DNA of 64,000 nucleotides. Origin: Fulvivirga sediminis. Its GTDB lineage: Bacteria; Bacteroidota; Bacteroidia; Cytophagales; Cyclobacteriaceae. The position numbers and the translations under genes are program-made. The stretch lies in contig NZ_JAESIY010000010.1 in NCBI RefSeq assembly GCF_016757215.1, forward strand, positions 122,563-186,562, in the 5' to 3' direction. This document shows positions 43,478-52,387 of the stretch, piece after piece. The notes under the pieces are model-generated. The model was not told where the DNA came from, did no database searches, and saw only the letters and a program-made list of their open reading frames with translations. Each line of letters starts with the position of its first letter. The first letter of the stretch is position 1.

Positions 43478-45250
43478 ATGAAGAACATCTGCGCATCAGC
43501 CTTATTTTTAGTCTATAGTTTAGTTGGTTTTGCACAAGAGTATAATGAAAGGTATGAATTAAAAAACCTGGGCAGAAAAGTGAATACAGCCTACCATGAG
43601 GGCGCTCCTGTGATCTCGCTTGACGGTAAAACGCTTTATTTTTTCGTTCATAATTCACCAGACAATACCTATGGAAAAGAAGGTAGTCAGGACATCTGGT
43701 ACACACAGCTGGATGCCAACGGAGAGTGGGGCGAAGCCAAGCATATGGAAAAGCCACTCAATCAACATCATTCTAACCAGGTGTTTACTGTATTGCCAGA
43801 TGGCACACTTTTTATAAGAGGAGGTAATTCTAAAAATTCAAAAGGTTTTTCGTTTACCAAAAAAGAGGGTAGCGAATGGGCTAAGCCTGATGAAATCGAT
43901 GTAGATGACTTTAATAATATGAATCAGGGTAAATTTTATGGAGCTACTATGTCATCAGATGCTCAGTTTATGATTCTTTATTTTAGTGAAAAGTCTAATG
44001 GTACCTTTAGTGATCTTTATCTAAGCAAAAAGATTGAAGGAGACAAATGGTCAAGACCTGTGAAGTTGGCCAAGAACTTGAATACTGAAAGGGATGAATT
44101 TGCTCCTTACCTTGCTCCTGATAATAAAACCTTATACTATTCTAGTAATAGAAAAGACATGGGTATAGGTAGTGCTGATATATACAAGACTGTAAGGCTT
44201 GATAACAGCTGGACAAAGTGGTCAGACCCTGTGAATGTGGGAAGGCCCTTGAATACCAGTGCTTTTGATTCTTATATGTCTATAGATGCTTCAGGTCATG
44301 TTTTTACAGCGCAGTCTGGCAGAACGATCGATGGTGGAAATTTGGATATTTTTCAATTGATAGAAAAGGATATTAATATTTCTCTTAGAGGAATGGCTTT
44401 AGATGCCAAAACACAATCACCAATAATAGCTCAGCTAATTATAGATCATGACGGAGATCTGGACAGCCTGGAAATAGATAATCTTAATGGCTATAAAGTA
44501 AAGCTCAAAGGCGAGGGAAAGATTAAATTTTCGGTGTCGGCAGAAGGATATCATCCTGTAAAAGCTGATTTGCTGGTGAAAGATGTAATGCGTGATACTA
44601 CCATTATTAAAGATTTTATGCTTAAGGCACAAAAGCAAAATCCTATGCTTACCGTAAATGTTTACAACGCAAAAACCAATGAGCCTTTAAAATCAGAGCT
44701 TAACATCAGATACAGAAAGAATAATAAAGACTTTGTTAGTCAGGAGCTGCCTAATGGTTACTTTGAGAAGGAACTTACGGAAAAGGGCTGGTACATGCTC
44801 AGTGCTTCTGCCGAAGGCTTTTTAAATGCCAGCGATAGTATTCAAAATCTGGATAAGTCTGGTAGCCTGCTTACCAAAGATTTATATCTTTTACCAATAG
44901 AAGTAGGTGCTACAGTGAGGTTGAAGAATATATTCTTTGATTTTGATAAGACTACTTTGAAGCCTGCATCATACGTGGAGCTCAATAAAGTGGTGGAATT
45001 CTTAAAAGATAACCCATCTGTGGAAATAGAGATTGCAGGCCATACTGATAGCAAAGGATCAGATGATTATAACCTTAACCTGTCTCAAGGTAGAGCCGAA
45101 GCAGTAGTTAGCTACCTAACAGAACAAGGAATTGATAACTTCAGGTTAGTAGCCAAAGGTTATGGAGAAACTGTACCGCTGGAAACTAACGATACAGAGG
45201 AAGGTAGGGCAACAAACAGAAGGGTAGAATTTACGGTGCTGAAGAAGTAA
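43478..45250 (+). CDS. OmpA-family protein with PD40 repeats
   Basis: 590 aa with a signal peptide (MKNICASALFLVYSLVGFAQ). Residues ~40-300 contain WD40-like PD40 repeats (GAPVISLDGKTLYF and FAPYLAPDNKTLYYSSNRKDM). Then come two CarboxypepD_reg-like beta domains and a C-terminal OmpA domain (IFFDFDKTTLKPASY, IAGHTDSKGSDDYNLNLSQGRA, RRVEFTV) that binds peptidoglycan through its conserved Asp and Arg. The same architecture occurs in type IX secretion-related PorE proteins and in many other Bacteroidota envelope proteins; the exact role is not decided. Confidence 0.92.
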   Translation: MKNICASALFLVYSLVGFAQEYNERYELKNLGRKVNTAYHEGAPVISLDGKTLYFFVHNSPDNTYGKEGSQDIWYTQLDANGEWGEAKHMEKPLNQHHSNQVFTVLPDGTLFIRGGNSKNSKGFSFTKKEGSEWAKPDEIDVDDFNNMNQGKFYGATMSSDAQFMILYFSEKSNGTFSDLYLSKKIEGDKWSRPVKLAKNLNTERDEFAPYLAPDNKTLYYSSNRKDMGIGSADIYKTVRLDNSWTKWSDPVNVGRPLNTSAFDSYMSIDASGHVFTAQSGRTIDGGNLDIFQLIEKDINISLRGMALDAKTQSPIIAQLIIDHDGDLDSLEIDNLNGYKVKLKGEGKIKFSVSAEGYHPVKADLLVKDVMRDTTIIKDFMLKAQKQNPMLTVNVYNAKTNEPLKSELNIRYRKNNKDFVSQELPNGYFEKELTEKGWYMLSASAEGFLNASDSIQNLDKSGSLLTKDLYLLPIEVGATVRLKNIFFDFDKTTLKPASYVELNKVVEFLKDNPSVEIEIAGHTDSKGSDDYNLNLSQGRAEAVVSYLTEQGIDNFRLVAKGYGETVPLETNDTEEGRATNRRVEFTVLKK

Positions 45251-45267
45251 AGAGAAATAAATTTCAT

Positions 45268-45300
45268 AAAAAGCCACTTCGGAAACCGGAGTGGCTTTTT
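45268..45300. terminator. Bidirectional terminator
   Basis: 15-bp arms with one G-T pair (AAAAAGCCACTTCGG and CCGGAGTGGCTTTTT) around AAA. It separates the PD40-OmpA gene from the convergent zinc-ribbon gene. Confidence 0.88.
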
Positions 45301-45655
45301 AATTAGTGTCTCTTCTAACCAAAGCGAAGAAGTTGTTATCTAGAGGTAGATAGCCATATTCATAGCAGAAATAGTAGACTGCACCAGCCTTGGTAGTATA
45401 GGTGTTGGTGTAAAAATTAAAATCAAATCCTTTTTCCACTAGTCGGTCACGGTGGGTTTTAGCTTTTCCTTCTGGGGTGAGTCCCATGAGAATTCTTCGA
45501 TTTTTCCTCAATGTAGTATTTACTGTTCTGATATAGTTATTACTATCACTATTGAGCTTATTGTTGTATGCATTTCTGCATAGATCTGAACAGAACTTCT
45601 TATCCGCTCTTCCAAAAATTGTAGCTCCACATTCTAAGCACGCTTTTTCCTCCAT
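45299..45655 (-). CDS. Zinc-ribbon protein, possibly DNA- or RNA-associated
   Basis: 118 aa with a four-Cys zinc site at the N-terminus: Cys6/Cys9 (ACLECG) and Cys22/Cys26 (FCSDLC), followed by a basic helical part (RTVNTTLRKNRRILMG, TPEGKAKTHRDRLVEKGFDFNFYTNTY). The CxxCG...FCSDxC pattern resembles DUF2116-like ribbons. A role in nucleic-acid binding is plausible from composition but not shown. It is divergent from the SSB gene with a palindromic site between them. Confidence 0.78.
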   Translation of the reverse strand: MEEKACLECGATIFGRADKKFCSDLCRNAYNNKLNSDSNNYIRTVNTTLRKNRRILMGLTPEGKAKTHRDRLVEKGFDFNFYTNTYTTKAGAVYYFCYEYGYLPLDNNFFALVRRDTN

Positions 45656-45686
45656 ATCGCAAGTGTCTGATAATAAGATGTATATC

Positions 45687-45708
45687 CGTTTATAAACGTT
45701 TACAAACG
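45687..45708. promoter_or_regulatory. Overlapping palindromic operator candidate between zinc-ribbon and ssb genes
   Basis: CGTTTATAAACG at 45687-45698 is a perfect 12-bp palindrome and CGTTTACAAACG at 45697-45708 is a 10-of-12 palindrome overlapping it by 2 bases, so the two half-turns are repeated with a 10-bp period. A looser TGTAAACATTT copy follows at ~45732. The site lies 31 bases upstream of the zinc-ribbon start. Confidence 0.5.
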
Positions 45709-45830
45709 CTTGTAAGTGTAATTTAAGTGAATGTAAACATTTATCATACGATTAATGCAATTACATCTCTCTTACTTTGCTCTCATCATTGGCTATAGAA
45801 GCCGAATTTTAAAGATTCTTTATTTATAAA

Positions 45831-46178
45831 ATGAGTATTATGAAAAATTTAAGAAACAGCGTTCAGTTAATTGGCAGATTAGGAAAAGATCCTGAAGTGA
45901 AGAGTTTAACCAGCGGATCTACGCTGGCCACTTTTACATTGGCTACTACAGAGAGCTATAAAAATGCTTCGGGCGATAAGGTGGAAGAAACGCAGTGGCA
46001 CAATTTGGTGGCTTGGGGTAAAACGGCTGATATTGCTTCCCAGTATCTTAAGAAGGGGCATGAAATTGCTATTGAAGGTAAGCTTGTACACAGGTCTTAT
46101 GAAAATGCCAAAGGAGATAAGAAATACGTGACTGAAATTAATGTAAACGAGATATTAATGCTAAATAAAAAACGATGA
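45831..46178 (+). CDS. ssb: Short single-stranded DNA-binding protein
   Basis: 115-aa OB-fold SSB with NSVQLIGRLGKDPEVKSL, FTLATTESYKN, EETQWHNLVAWGKTADIASQYLKKG and EIAIEGKLVHRSYENAKGDKKY. It lacks the acidic tail with a C-terminal DxxF tip that housekeeping SSBs use to recruit partners. It is therefore a paralogue rather than the main SSB. Both ATG 45831 and ATG 45840 (MKNLRNSVQ) are possible starts. It is divergent from the zinc-ribbon gene. Confidence 0.92.
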   Translation: MSIMKNLRNSVQLIGRLGKDPEVKSLTSGSTLATFTLATTESYKNASGDKVEETQWHNLVAWGKTADIASQYLKKGHEIAIEGKLVHRSYENAKGDKKYVTEINVNEILMLNKKR

Positions 46179-46190
46179 ATATGATTATGG

Positions 46191-46223
46191 GCTGTCCTAA
46201 GAGAAAATTTCTTTTAGGACAGC
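46191..46223. terminator. Hairpin between convergent ssb and exbD
   Basis: GCTGTCCTAA at 46191-46200 pairs with the TTAGGACAGC at 46214-46223, extended by AGAAA and TTTCT. There is no T run, so termination is possible but not certain. Confidence 0.6.
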
Positions 46224-46229
46224 TAATTG

Positions 46230-46772
46230 TCAATCAGGCTCTGCTATAGAAATGTTCATGGGAATACCATCAGAAGCTTTTTGTATTATTACCTTATCCT
46301 TCCCTGTGTTACCGAGCTTCCGATATTCTTCTGGAGTAAGCCCGGCCCGCTGAGCGTAGACCTCATAATAAGCAGCTTTAGCGGCATCTAATATGGTTAT
46401 AAACATTTGCTGTGTAGTGGCACGATTGGTTTTTATGGATATAACTGCTGCACTGGGACTATCACTCAAATTTTTATTCTTTCCATGATTCATTATAAAT
46501 TCTTTAAGCTCCTCTTTCAGGCCGTAAGGAGTATTCCGTCTTTCTCCCTCTATCATTAGTTGATCCTGAGAGTTGATAAGAATTTTAAAGATGTTTCTTT
46601 CATGCATTTTTTGCACGGGCTGGTCATTAGTATCTGGGGGTAGCTGTAGGGTAAGCCCCTTGTCACTAGCGATGGTGGTAGTAATCATAAAAAAGATTAA
46701 CAGCAAAAAGGCAATGTCGGCCATAGAGCCAGCGTTAGCCTGAACAGGTGTTTTTTCAATAATAGATTTCAT
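46230..46772 (-). CDS. ExbD/TolR-type biopolymer transport protein
   Basis: 180 aa with the N-terminal membrane helix SMADIAFLLLIFFMITTTIA, in which the Asp (residue 19) is the proton-carrying residue of the ExbD/TolR/MotB family, and a periplasmic domain ending near QKASDGIPMNISIAEPD. It should form a proton-driven complex with an ExbB-type protein that energises TonB or similar. No exbB or tonB gene is adjacent; the small ExbB-like gene at 8174-8548 is far away. Probably the operon partner lies elsewhere. Confidence 0.9.
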   Translation of the reverse strand: MKSIIEKTPVQANAGSMADIAFLLLIFFMITTTIASDKGLTLQLPPDTNDQPVQKMHERNIFKILINSQDQLMIEGERRNTPYGLKEELKEFIMNHGKNKNLSDSPSAAVISIKTNRATTQQMFITILDAAKAAYYEVYAQRAGLTPEEYRKLGNTGKDKVIIQKASDGIPMNISIAEPD

Positions 46773-46867
46773 TTTTTATCACTTTTTATTGATATAATCG
46801 TGATAAGATTGAAAGTCACACGCTCAAAAGCTCTGATCATTCCGTATTTTTTCTACTTTTGCAACTG

Positions 46868-48871
46868 ATGAATTTTATATACCCACAATTCCTCTACGGT
46901 CTTTTTGCGCTAGCTATACCTGTAATAATTCACTTATTCAATTTTAGAAAGACTAAAAGGGTATATTTCTCCAATACCAGATTTTTAAAGAAGGTAAAAG
47001 ATGCTAGTAGTGCTAAGCGAAAGCTTAAACATTATCTGATACTGGCCAGCAGATTGGCCTTTATTTTCTTTTTAGTGATAGCTTTCGCTCAGCCGTTTAT
47101 CCCTTCTGAAGAGGATGCGGATGCCTCTACTCAAACTTTGATTTATTTAGATAATTCTTTGAGTATGAGTAACGAGGTAGCTGAAAGTATTTCTGCTTTT
47201 GATGAAGCAGTTAGTTATGTGAATACACTGGCGGATATTTATTCTGCCTCTCATGAGTATAAAATCCTCACCAATGATTTTAATAGTTACTCCAATAGCT
47301 TTAAAAGTAAAGGCGATATTAGTGACCTAACTACAGAAATAAGGCTTAACGGAATAACTCGTAGCTGGGAAGAGGTGAAAGATCGCCTTTTACTGGACCT
47401 GGAGCAAGGTCAATCTTATGAAGTATTCTGGATTTCGGATTTTCAGAGCTCCACATCAGGTAACCCTAACACTATGACCTATGACAGTGGATTTCATGTT
47501 AACCTTATTCCGTTAAATTTCACTTCGCATAATAACGTATATGTAGATTCCGTCTACCTGGACAATCCTTTTTTAATAGGCGATCAGAAGCTTAAACTTA
47601 ATGTGGTGCTAAGAAATATAGGAGCAGATGAAGTGACGGATCTGATAGTAAAGGTATTTGTAGATGAGGTGCAATCTGCAACTTCCAGTGTTGACCTTTC
47701 TCCGAATGGTAAAAGCACTACTACTTTTGATCTGGCTATAGACCTGAAGGGTGATAACAAGTGCCGGATAAGCTTCGAAGATTTTCCAGTTACTTTTGAT
47801 AATGACTTCTATTTTACCATCAATGGAAGCCAGAAGATCGATGTGCTAGAGATCAAAAACCAACAGAAGCTAACTAATATTGAAAGCGTATATGGTAATG
47901 AGAAGCTTTTTAATTTTAAGAGTTTCAGCTATTCTAATTTAGACTATAACCTTATACCCGAAGCTGACTTGGTAGTAGTAAATGAATTAGATAGAATAGA
48001 TCCTTCATTGGCTGGTGCATTAAATCAGTACATAAGCAATTATGGTCATGTGGTTTTTATTCCATCCGTAACTCCTGATATTGATAGTTATCATCAGCTT
48101 CAGCAGCTAGGCAGGGTAAGCCGAGCTGATTCCATAAGTAAAATGGCTATGGCTTCACCAGATTTTGAAGATCCTTTTTATGAAAATGTGTTTGAAGAAG
48201 AAAACGTTAATGTAGTGATGCCTGAAGCTTCTCCAATAATTCATTGGGGTAATGATCGTACCGCACTGTTACGTTTTAGGAGCGGTACGCCTTTTTTATC
48301 TAGGTTAGGAACCCGAGGAGGGGTGTATGTTTTTGCATCTCCTTTCTCAGAAGAGTATACAAACTTTCAAACACATGCTCTATTTGTGCCTATCATGTAT
48401 AGAGCTGCAGTAGAGAGTGCTTCTGCGGAAAACAGACTGTATAATTTTATAGATAACCCTGTTCTTACCTTCAAAACCGATACACTAAGTAATACTGATG
48501 ATGTTTTTAAGCTTGTGCGAGATGGAGAGGAAATGATTCCTATTCAGCGCATTAGTGGTAATGTGGCTTACTTGGAGGCTCCCAAATTCTTTTTATCATC
48601 AGGTTTTTATGACCTTACCTTTCAGGGAAGAAAAATCACTTCATTGGCCTTTAATAATTCTCCGGCAGAGTCTGATTTGAGGCAAATTAATAATGAAGAG
48701 CTAAAAAGGTTATTTGATGGTGATGTTTCTATGCTAAGCGTAGATAATAATGACCAGTTTAGAGGAGAATTAGAAAAAAAATATATTGGCCAATCTTTAT
48801 GGAAATATGCTGTAATATTGGCCCTGCTGTGCCTCTTGATGGAGGTTTTATTAATTAGATTTCTACCATAA
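46868..48871 (+). CDS. BatA-domain / vWA protein
   Basis: The N-terminus is the aerotolerance-regulator BatA domain: FIYPQFLYGLFALAIPVIIHLFNFRK, a second helix (YLILASRLAFIFFLVIAFAQPF) and a vWA domain with the MIDAS pattern DNSLSM. A C-terminal helix is KYAVILALLCLLMEVLLI. Start ATG 46868; the TTG at 46859 is unlikely. TACTTTTG (46854-46861) just before the start resembles a -7 box. The gene begins the six-gene run up to 53350, with 24 bases to the next gene. BatA-type proteins are linked to stress resistance in Bacteroidota. Confidence 0.88.
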   Translation: MNFIYPQFLYGLFALAIPVIIHLFNFRKTKRVYFSNTRFLKKVKDASSAKRKLKHYLILASRLAFIFFLVIAFAQPFIPSEEDADASTQTLIYLDNSLSMSNEVAESISAFDEAVSYVNTLADIYSASHEYKILTNDFNSYSNSFKSKGDISDLTTEIRLNGITRSWEEVKDRLLLDLEQGQSYEVFWISDFQSSTSGNPNTMTYDSGFHVNLIPLNFTSHNNVYVDSVYLDNPFLIGDQKLKLNVVLRNIGADEVTDLIVKVFVDEVQSATSSVDLSPNGKSTTTFDLAIDLKGDNKCRISFEDFPVTFDNDFYFTINGSQKIDVLEIKNQQKLTNIESVYGNEKLFNFKSFSYSNLDYNLIPEADLVVVNELDRIDPSLAGALNQYISNYGHVVFIPSVTPDIDSYHQLQQLGRVSRADSISKMAMASPDFEDPFYENVFEEENVNVVMPEASPIIHWGNDRTALLRFRSGTPFLSRLGTRGGVYVFASPFSEEYTNFQTHALFVPIMYRAAVESASAENRLYNFIDNPVLTFKTDTLSNTDDVFKLVRDGEEMIPIQRISGNVAYLEAPKFFLSSGFYDLTFQGRKITSLAFNNSPAESDLRQINNEELKRLFDGDVSMLSVDNNDQFRGELEKKYIGQSLWKYAVILALLCLLMEVLLIRFLP

Positions 48872-48895
48872 AAATTTCATTTTTAATAAAAAAGA

Positions 48896-50164
48896 ATGAA
48901 GAGTATACTTATTAAATCTGCCCGTATAGTGAATAAAGAGTCATCTCATCATGGCAAAGAGGTGAATGTACAAATAAAAAACGGGAAGATATCTTATATA
49001 GGTGATGATGCGCCTAACTCTGATGAGACAATTGAAGCACAGGGAATGATACTGAGTGCTGGCTGGTTTGATTTACAGGCGGTATTTGCAGACCCTGGTC
49101 ATGAGCATAAAGAAGATTTGCTTTCTGGCGCTGCCGCAGCGGCGGCAGGAGGTTTTACCGGAGTAGCTTTGCTGCCTAATAATAAGCCGGTAACTCAGGG
49201 TAAAAACGATGTTAAATACCTGAAGTCTAATAATCAGGATACCCTCACACAGGTTTACCCGATAGCAGCGGTAACGCTTGACTGCAAAGGGGTAGAGCTC
49301 ACAGAGATGATTGACCTTCATGTGGCCGGAGCTATTGCCTTTTCAGATGGTCTGCGCCCTATATGGCATACTGATATTTTACTTAAATCTCTACAGTATT
49401 TACAGAAGTTTGATGGCGTGCTCATCAATAGACCTGAGGATATTCATTTGAATATGTTTGGTGTGATGAATGAAGGGATAAGTAGTACCCAGCTCGGTAT
49501 GAAGGGCATGCCTACCTTGTCTGAAGAGCTTATAGTGCAGCGAGATTTGGAATTGTTAGCCTACGCAGGAGGCAAGTTGCATCTCTCAAATATCTCTTCC
49601 GCTAAATCTATTAATCTTATAAAGGAAGCAAAGAAAAAGGGTTTACAGGTTACTTGTGACATGGCTGCCTACCAGCTTGATTTTGATGATGAAGACCTTA
49701 TGTCTTTTGATACCAACCTTAAAGTGAACCCACCTTTCAGAACAGCAAAGGAGAATAAGGCATTGTTCAAAGCATTGAAAGAAGGGGTGATTGATGTACT
49801 GGTTTCTGCCCATAATCCACAAGATGAAGATAGCAAGAAACTGGAGTTTGATCTGGCTGATTTTGGAATTAATAGCTTGCAAACTGTAGCTCATAATATA
49901 GCTACATTGGCAAAAGATATAGAATTGGATACTTTGATAGAAAAAGTAACTGCTGCCCCCAGAAAGATTTTAGGACTTTCAAACCCTGTGATAGAAGAAG
50001 GTGAAAATGCAGAATTAACACTGTTTTCTCCTGATTATGAATGGAAACTAGCGTATAATACCAACTTTTCGAAGTCTGAAAATTCCCCTTACTGGAATAA
50101 AGCTATTAAAGGAAAAGCTATAGCTACTTTTAATAATGACAAAAGCTATATTCATAAGCAGTAG
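48896..50164 (+). CDS. Dihydroorotase homologue lacking metal ligands
   Basis: 422-aa amidohydrolase-fold protein of the dihydroorotase group (IEAQGMILSAGWFDLQAVFADPG, VNPPFRTAKENKAL). The metal-binding His-x-His of active enzymes (FIDxHVHLREPG) is replaced by WFDLQAVFADPG, and the SDHAPH motif by SAHNPQDED. So this copy is probably catalytically inactive, like the PyrC-like or PyrX regulatory partners of aspartate transcarbamoylase, or it has taken another role. It lies 24 bases after the BatA gene and is 46 bases before the DUF4199 gene. It should not be annotated as a normal pyrC. Confidence 0.85.
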   Translation: MKSILIKSARIVNKESSHHGKEVNVQIKNGKISYIGDDAPNSDETIEAQGMILSAGWFDLQAVFADPGHEHKEDLLSGAAAAAAGGFTGVALLPNNKPVTQGKNDVKYLKSNNQDTLTQVYPIAAVTLDCKGVELTEMIDLHVAGAIAFSDGLRPIWHTDILLKSLQYLQKFDGVLINRPEDIHLNMFGVMNEGISSTQLGMKGMPTLSEELIVQRDLELLAYAGGKLHLSNISSAKSINLIKEAKKKGLQVTCDMAAYQLDFDDEDLMSFDTNLKVNPPFRTAKENKALFKALKEGVIDVLVSAHNPQDEDSKKLEFDLADFGINSLQTVAHNIATLAKDIELDTLIEKVTAAPRKILGLSNPVIEEGENAELTLFSPDYEWKLAYNTNFSKSENSPYWNKAIKGKAIATFNNDKSYIHKQ

Positions 50165-50210
50165 CACCAATTAAAAAATTTAATAAGAGAAGTAATCGTA
50201 ATATAAAGGA

Positions 50211-50753
50211 ATGAAACCTATAGTTAAAGTGCCATTGAAGTTTGGCCTGTTTGGAGCATTGTTGGGCATGGTAGTTATTTTGGTGCTTTATTTTATCAAT
50301 CGCCATCCTTTATTAATTCCACCTCATCTAGATTTTAGAATATTACTTTTTGCCGTGTTTATATTCTTTGCTCTTAAAGAGTTTAAAGACTACTATAATA
50401 ATCAAATGCTCAACTTTTGGCAGGGTATGGTCATCGGTTTTATTGTATACTTGGTTATAGGCGTGCTAGTGGGGTTAGGCTTAGTTATTATCTGCCAGCT
50501 GATACCAGAATTTTTAACCTCTTATATTGAGGGTACTATTCATGGGATGATGCTTAATAAGGAGCAACTTATTCATGGAGAAGAGATTACTATCACTGAG
50601 GCCCAGTTTAACGAGCAGGTAGAGGAAATGCGCAATGCTACATCTGTTGTAGTGTTTTTCGATTATTTAGGTAAAAGCCTTTTTATCGGATTTCCTATTA
50701 CTATTATCATCTCTATTTTAATGAGAAGAACCGAAAGTAGGTTTTCTAAGTAG
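50211..50753 (+). CDS. DUF4199 membrane protein
   Basis: 180 aa, with four membrane segments (about 8-28, 40-55, 70-95 and 150-175). The conserved FALKEFKDYYNNQMLNFWQGMVIGFIVYL stretch is typical of DUF4199, a Bacteroidota membrane family of unknown function. A paralogue follows directly. Confidence 0.85.
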   Translation: MKPIVKVPLKFGLFGALLGMVVILVLYFINRHPLLIPPHLDFRILLFAVFIFFALKEFKDYYNNQMLNFWQGMVIGFIVYLVIGVLVGLGLVIICQLIPEFLTSYIEGTIHGMMLNKEQLIHGEEITITEAQFNEQVEEMRNATSVVVFFDYLGKSLFIGFPITIIISILMRRTESRFSK

Positions 50754-50873
50754 CTAAAAAGCCATTTAACATTAATTAGTGCCTTGTATTTCAATCAGTT
50801 TTGAAATAAATGTAATTGGAAGTAATTTGAAGGATTACTAAAGATCTAATAATTAAAATCAATCACATTTGCT

Positions 50874-51416
50874 ATGAGTACATTTGATAATCAGGAGCTT
50901 GGAGATAAGGTTTCGATAAAATCAGTTGCCGTAAAGTGGGGTGCTATATCAGGCGCTATAGGTATTGTTTTCTACCTGATACTTATTCTAGGTGACTTAA
51001 TTATGACCAAAGGAGTAAGCTACATTGGTCTTATTCCTTTCATTGTTGTTATAGTGATGGCTCACAAAGAGTTTAAAAACCAGGGTGATGAATTTATGAC
51101 TTATGCTGAAGGGCTGAAGATAGGGCTGATGCTCAGCTTAATAGGAGGACTAATACTAGCCTTATTCTCCTTTATTTATGGGCAGTTTATTGATCCGGGT
51201 TTAGCTGATAGAATGATGGATTATATTGTGCAGGAATGGGAGAATCAAGGAATGAGTGATGAGCAAATAGAACAGGCCATGGGTTTTACCAAGTATATGT
51301 TTAATCCATATCTGGGTCTAATTATTGTTATTATAAAAAATGTTTTAGTAGGTTTTATCTTATCTTTGGTCATTAGTGCTATTACTAAGAAGAATAATCC
51401 AGAGCTTGAGGTATAA
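50874..51416 (+). CDS. DUF4199 membrane protein (paralogue)
   Basis: 180 aa, same length and layout as the preceding gene: four membrane segments, with VVIVMAHKEFKNQGDEFMTYAEGLKIG matching the DUF4199 core. It ends 2 bases before the GT2 gene, so it is co-transcribed with it. Confidence 0.85.
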   Translation: MSTFDNQELGDKVSIKSVAVKWGAISGAIGIVFYLILILGDLIMTKGVSYIGLIPFIVVIVMAHKEFKNQGDEFMTYAEGLKIGLMLSLIGGLILALFSFIYGQFIDPGLADRMMDYIVQEWENQGMSDEQIEQAMGFTKYMFNPYLGLIIVIIKNVLVGFILSLVISAITKKNNPELEV

Positions 51417-51418
51417 TT

Positions 51419-52387
51419 ATGCCATATGATTTGAATATTTCAGTAGTGGTGCCTCTTTATAATGAAGAGGAGTCATTGCCAGAATTATGTAATTGGATAA
51501 GCCGTGTAATGCAAACGCACGGCTTTACTTATGAAATTATTTTAGTGGATGATGGAAGTACAGATACTTCTTGGGAGGTGCTTAATGAACTTTCTCAAAA
51601 AAATACGAATATAAAAGGCATTCGTTTTAATCGTAATTTTGGTAAATCAGCCGCTCTAAATACAGGCTTTAAAAAGGCCAAAGGTGAGGTGGTTATCTCC
51701 ATGGATGCAGACCTGCAAGATAGTCCTGATGAAATACCAGCCTTATATGAGATGATTACAGCAGAGAAATACCATATGGTGTCTGGCTGGAAGAAAAAGC
51801 GTCATGATCCGCTTGGTAAAACTATCCCTTCTAAATTTTTCAATAGAATAACCCGAATAATCTCAGGAATTAAGCTCCATGATTTTAACTGTGGACTAAA
51901 AGCTTACCATAACAGGGTAGTGAAAAATATCCAGATTTATGGTGAAATGCACCGCTACATTCCGGTAATAGCCAAATGGAATGGATTTTATAAAATAGGA
52001 GAAAAGGTAGTAGAGCACAGAGCTAGAAAATACGGCTATACCAAGTTTGGTTTTACTCGTATGGTGGGTTTGTTAGATTTATTATCTATTACTTTTGTTT
52101 CTAAATTTAAGCGTAAACCCATGCACTTTTTTGGCACTTTAGGTACGCTTTCTTTCTTCGCTGGTCTTATTATAACTATGTTTATTATAGGAGATAAACT
52201 ATATCGCTTGCATTATCATATGCAGGTAAGAGACGTTACAGCTCAGCCGCTTTTCTTTTTAGCTTTAGTCGCTCTGATAGTTGGCGTTCAGCTGTTTTTG
52301 ACCGGCTTCCTGGCAGAAATGATGGCTATGAAATCTCAGTCTTCTAACGAGTATCTGGTAGTAGAGCAAATAGGAATAGATAAATAA
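51419..52387 (+). CDS. Membrane glycosyltransferase family 2 (GtrB-like)
   Basis: 322 aa. The catalytic domain has ISVVVPLYNEEESLP, YEIILVDDGSTDTS, MDADLQDSPDEIP and the NCGLKAYHN segment, and two C-terminal membrane helices follow (about 245-265 and 280-305), the layout of undecaprenyl-phosphate glucosyl- or mannosyltransferases. It would load a sugar on a lipid carrier for transfer across the inner membrane. The next gene follows directly after its stop. Confidence 0.9.
   Translation: MPYDLNISVVVPLYNEEESLPELCNWISRVMQTHGFTYEIILVDDGSTDTSWEVLNELSQKNTNIKGIRFNRNFGKSAALNTGFKKAKGEVVISMDADLQDSPDEIPALYEMITAEKYHMVSGWKKKRHDPLGKTIPSKFFNRITRIISGIKLHDFNCGLKAYHNRVVKNIQIYGEMHRYIPVIAKWNGFYKIGEKVVEHRARKYGYTKFGFTRMVGLLDLLSITFVSKFKRKPMHFFGTLGTLSFFAGLIITMFIIGDKLYRLHYHMQVRDVTAQPLFFLALVALIVGVQLFLTGFLAEMMAMKSQSSNEYLVVEQIGIDK

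Noticed and set aside
48896..50164. Normal pyrC annotation
   Set aside because: The HxH and DHAPH metal motifs are missing.
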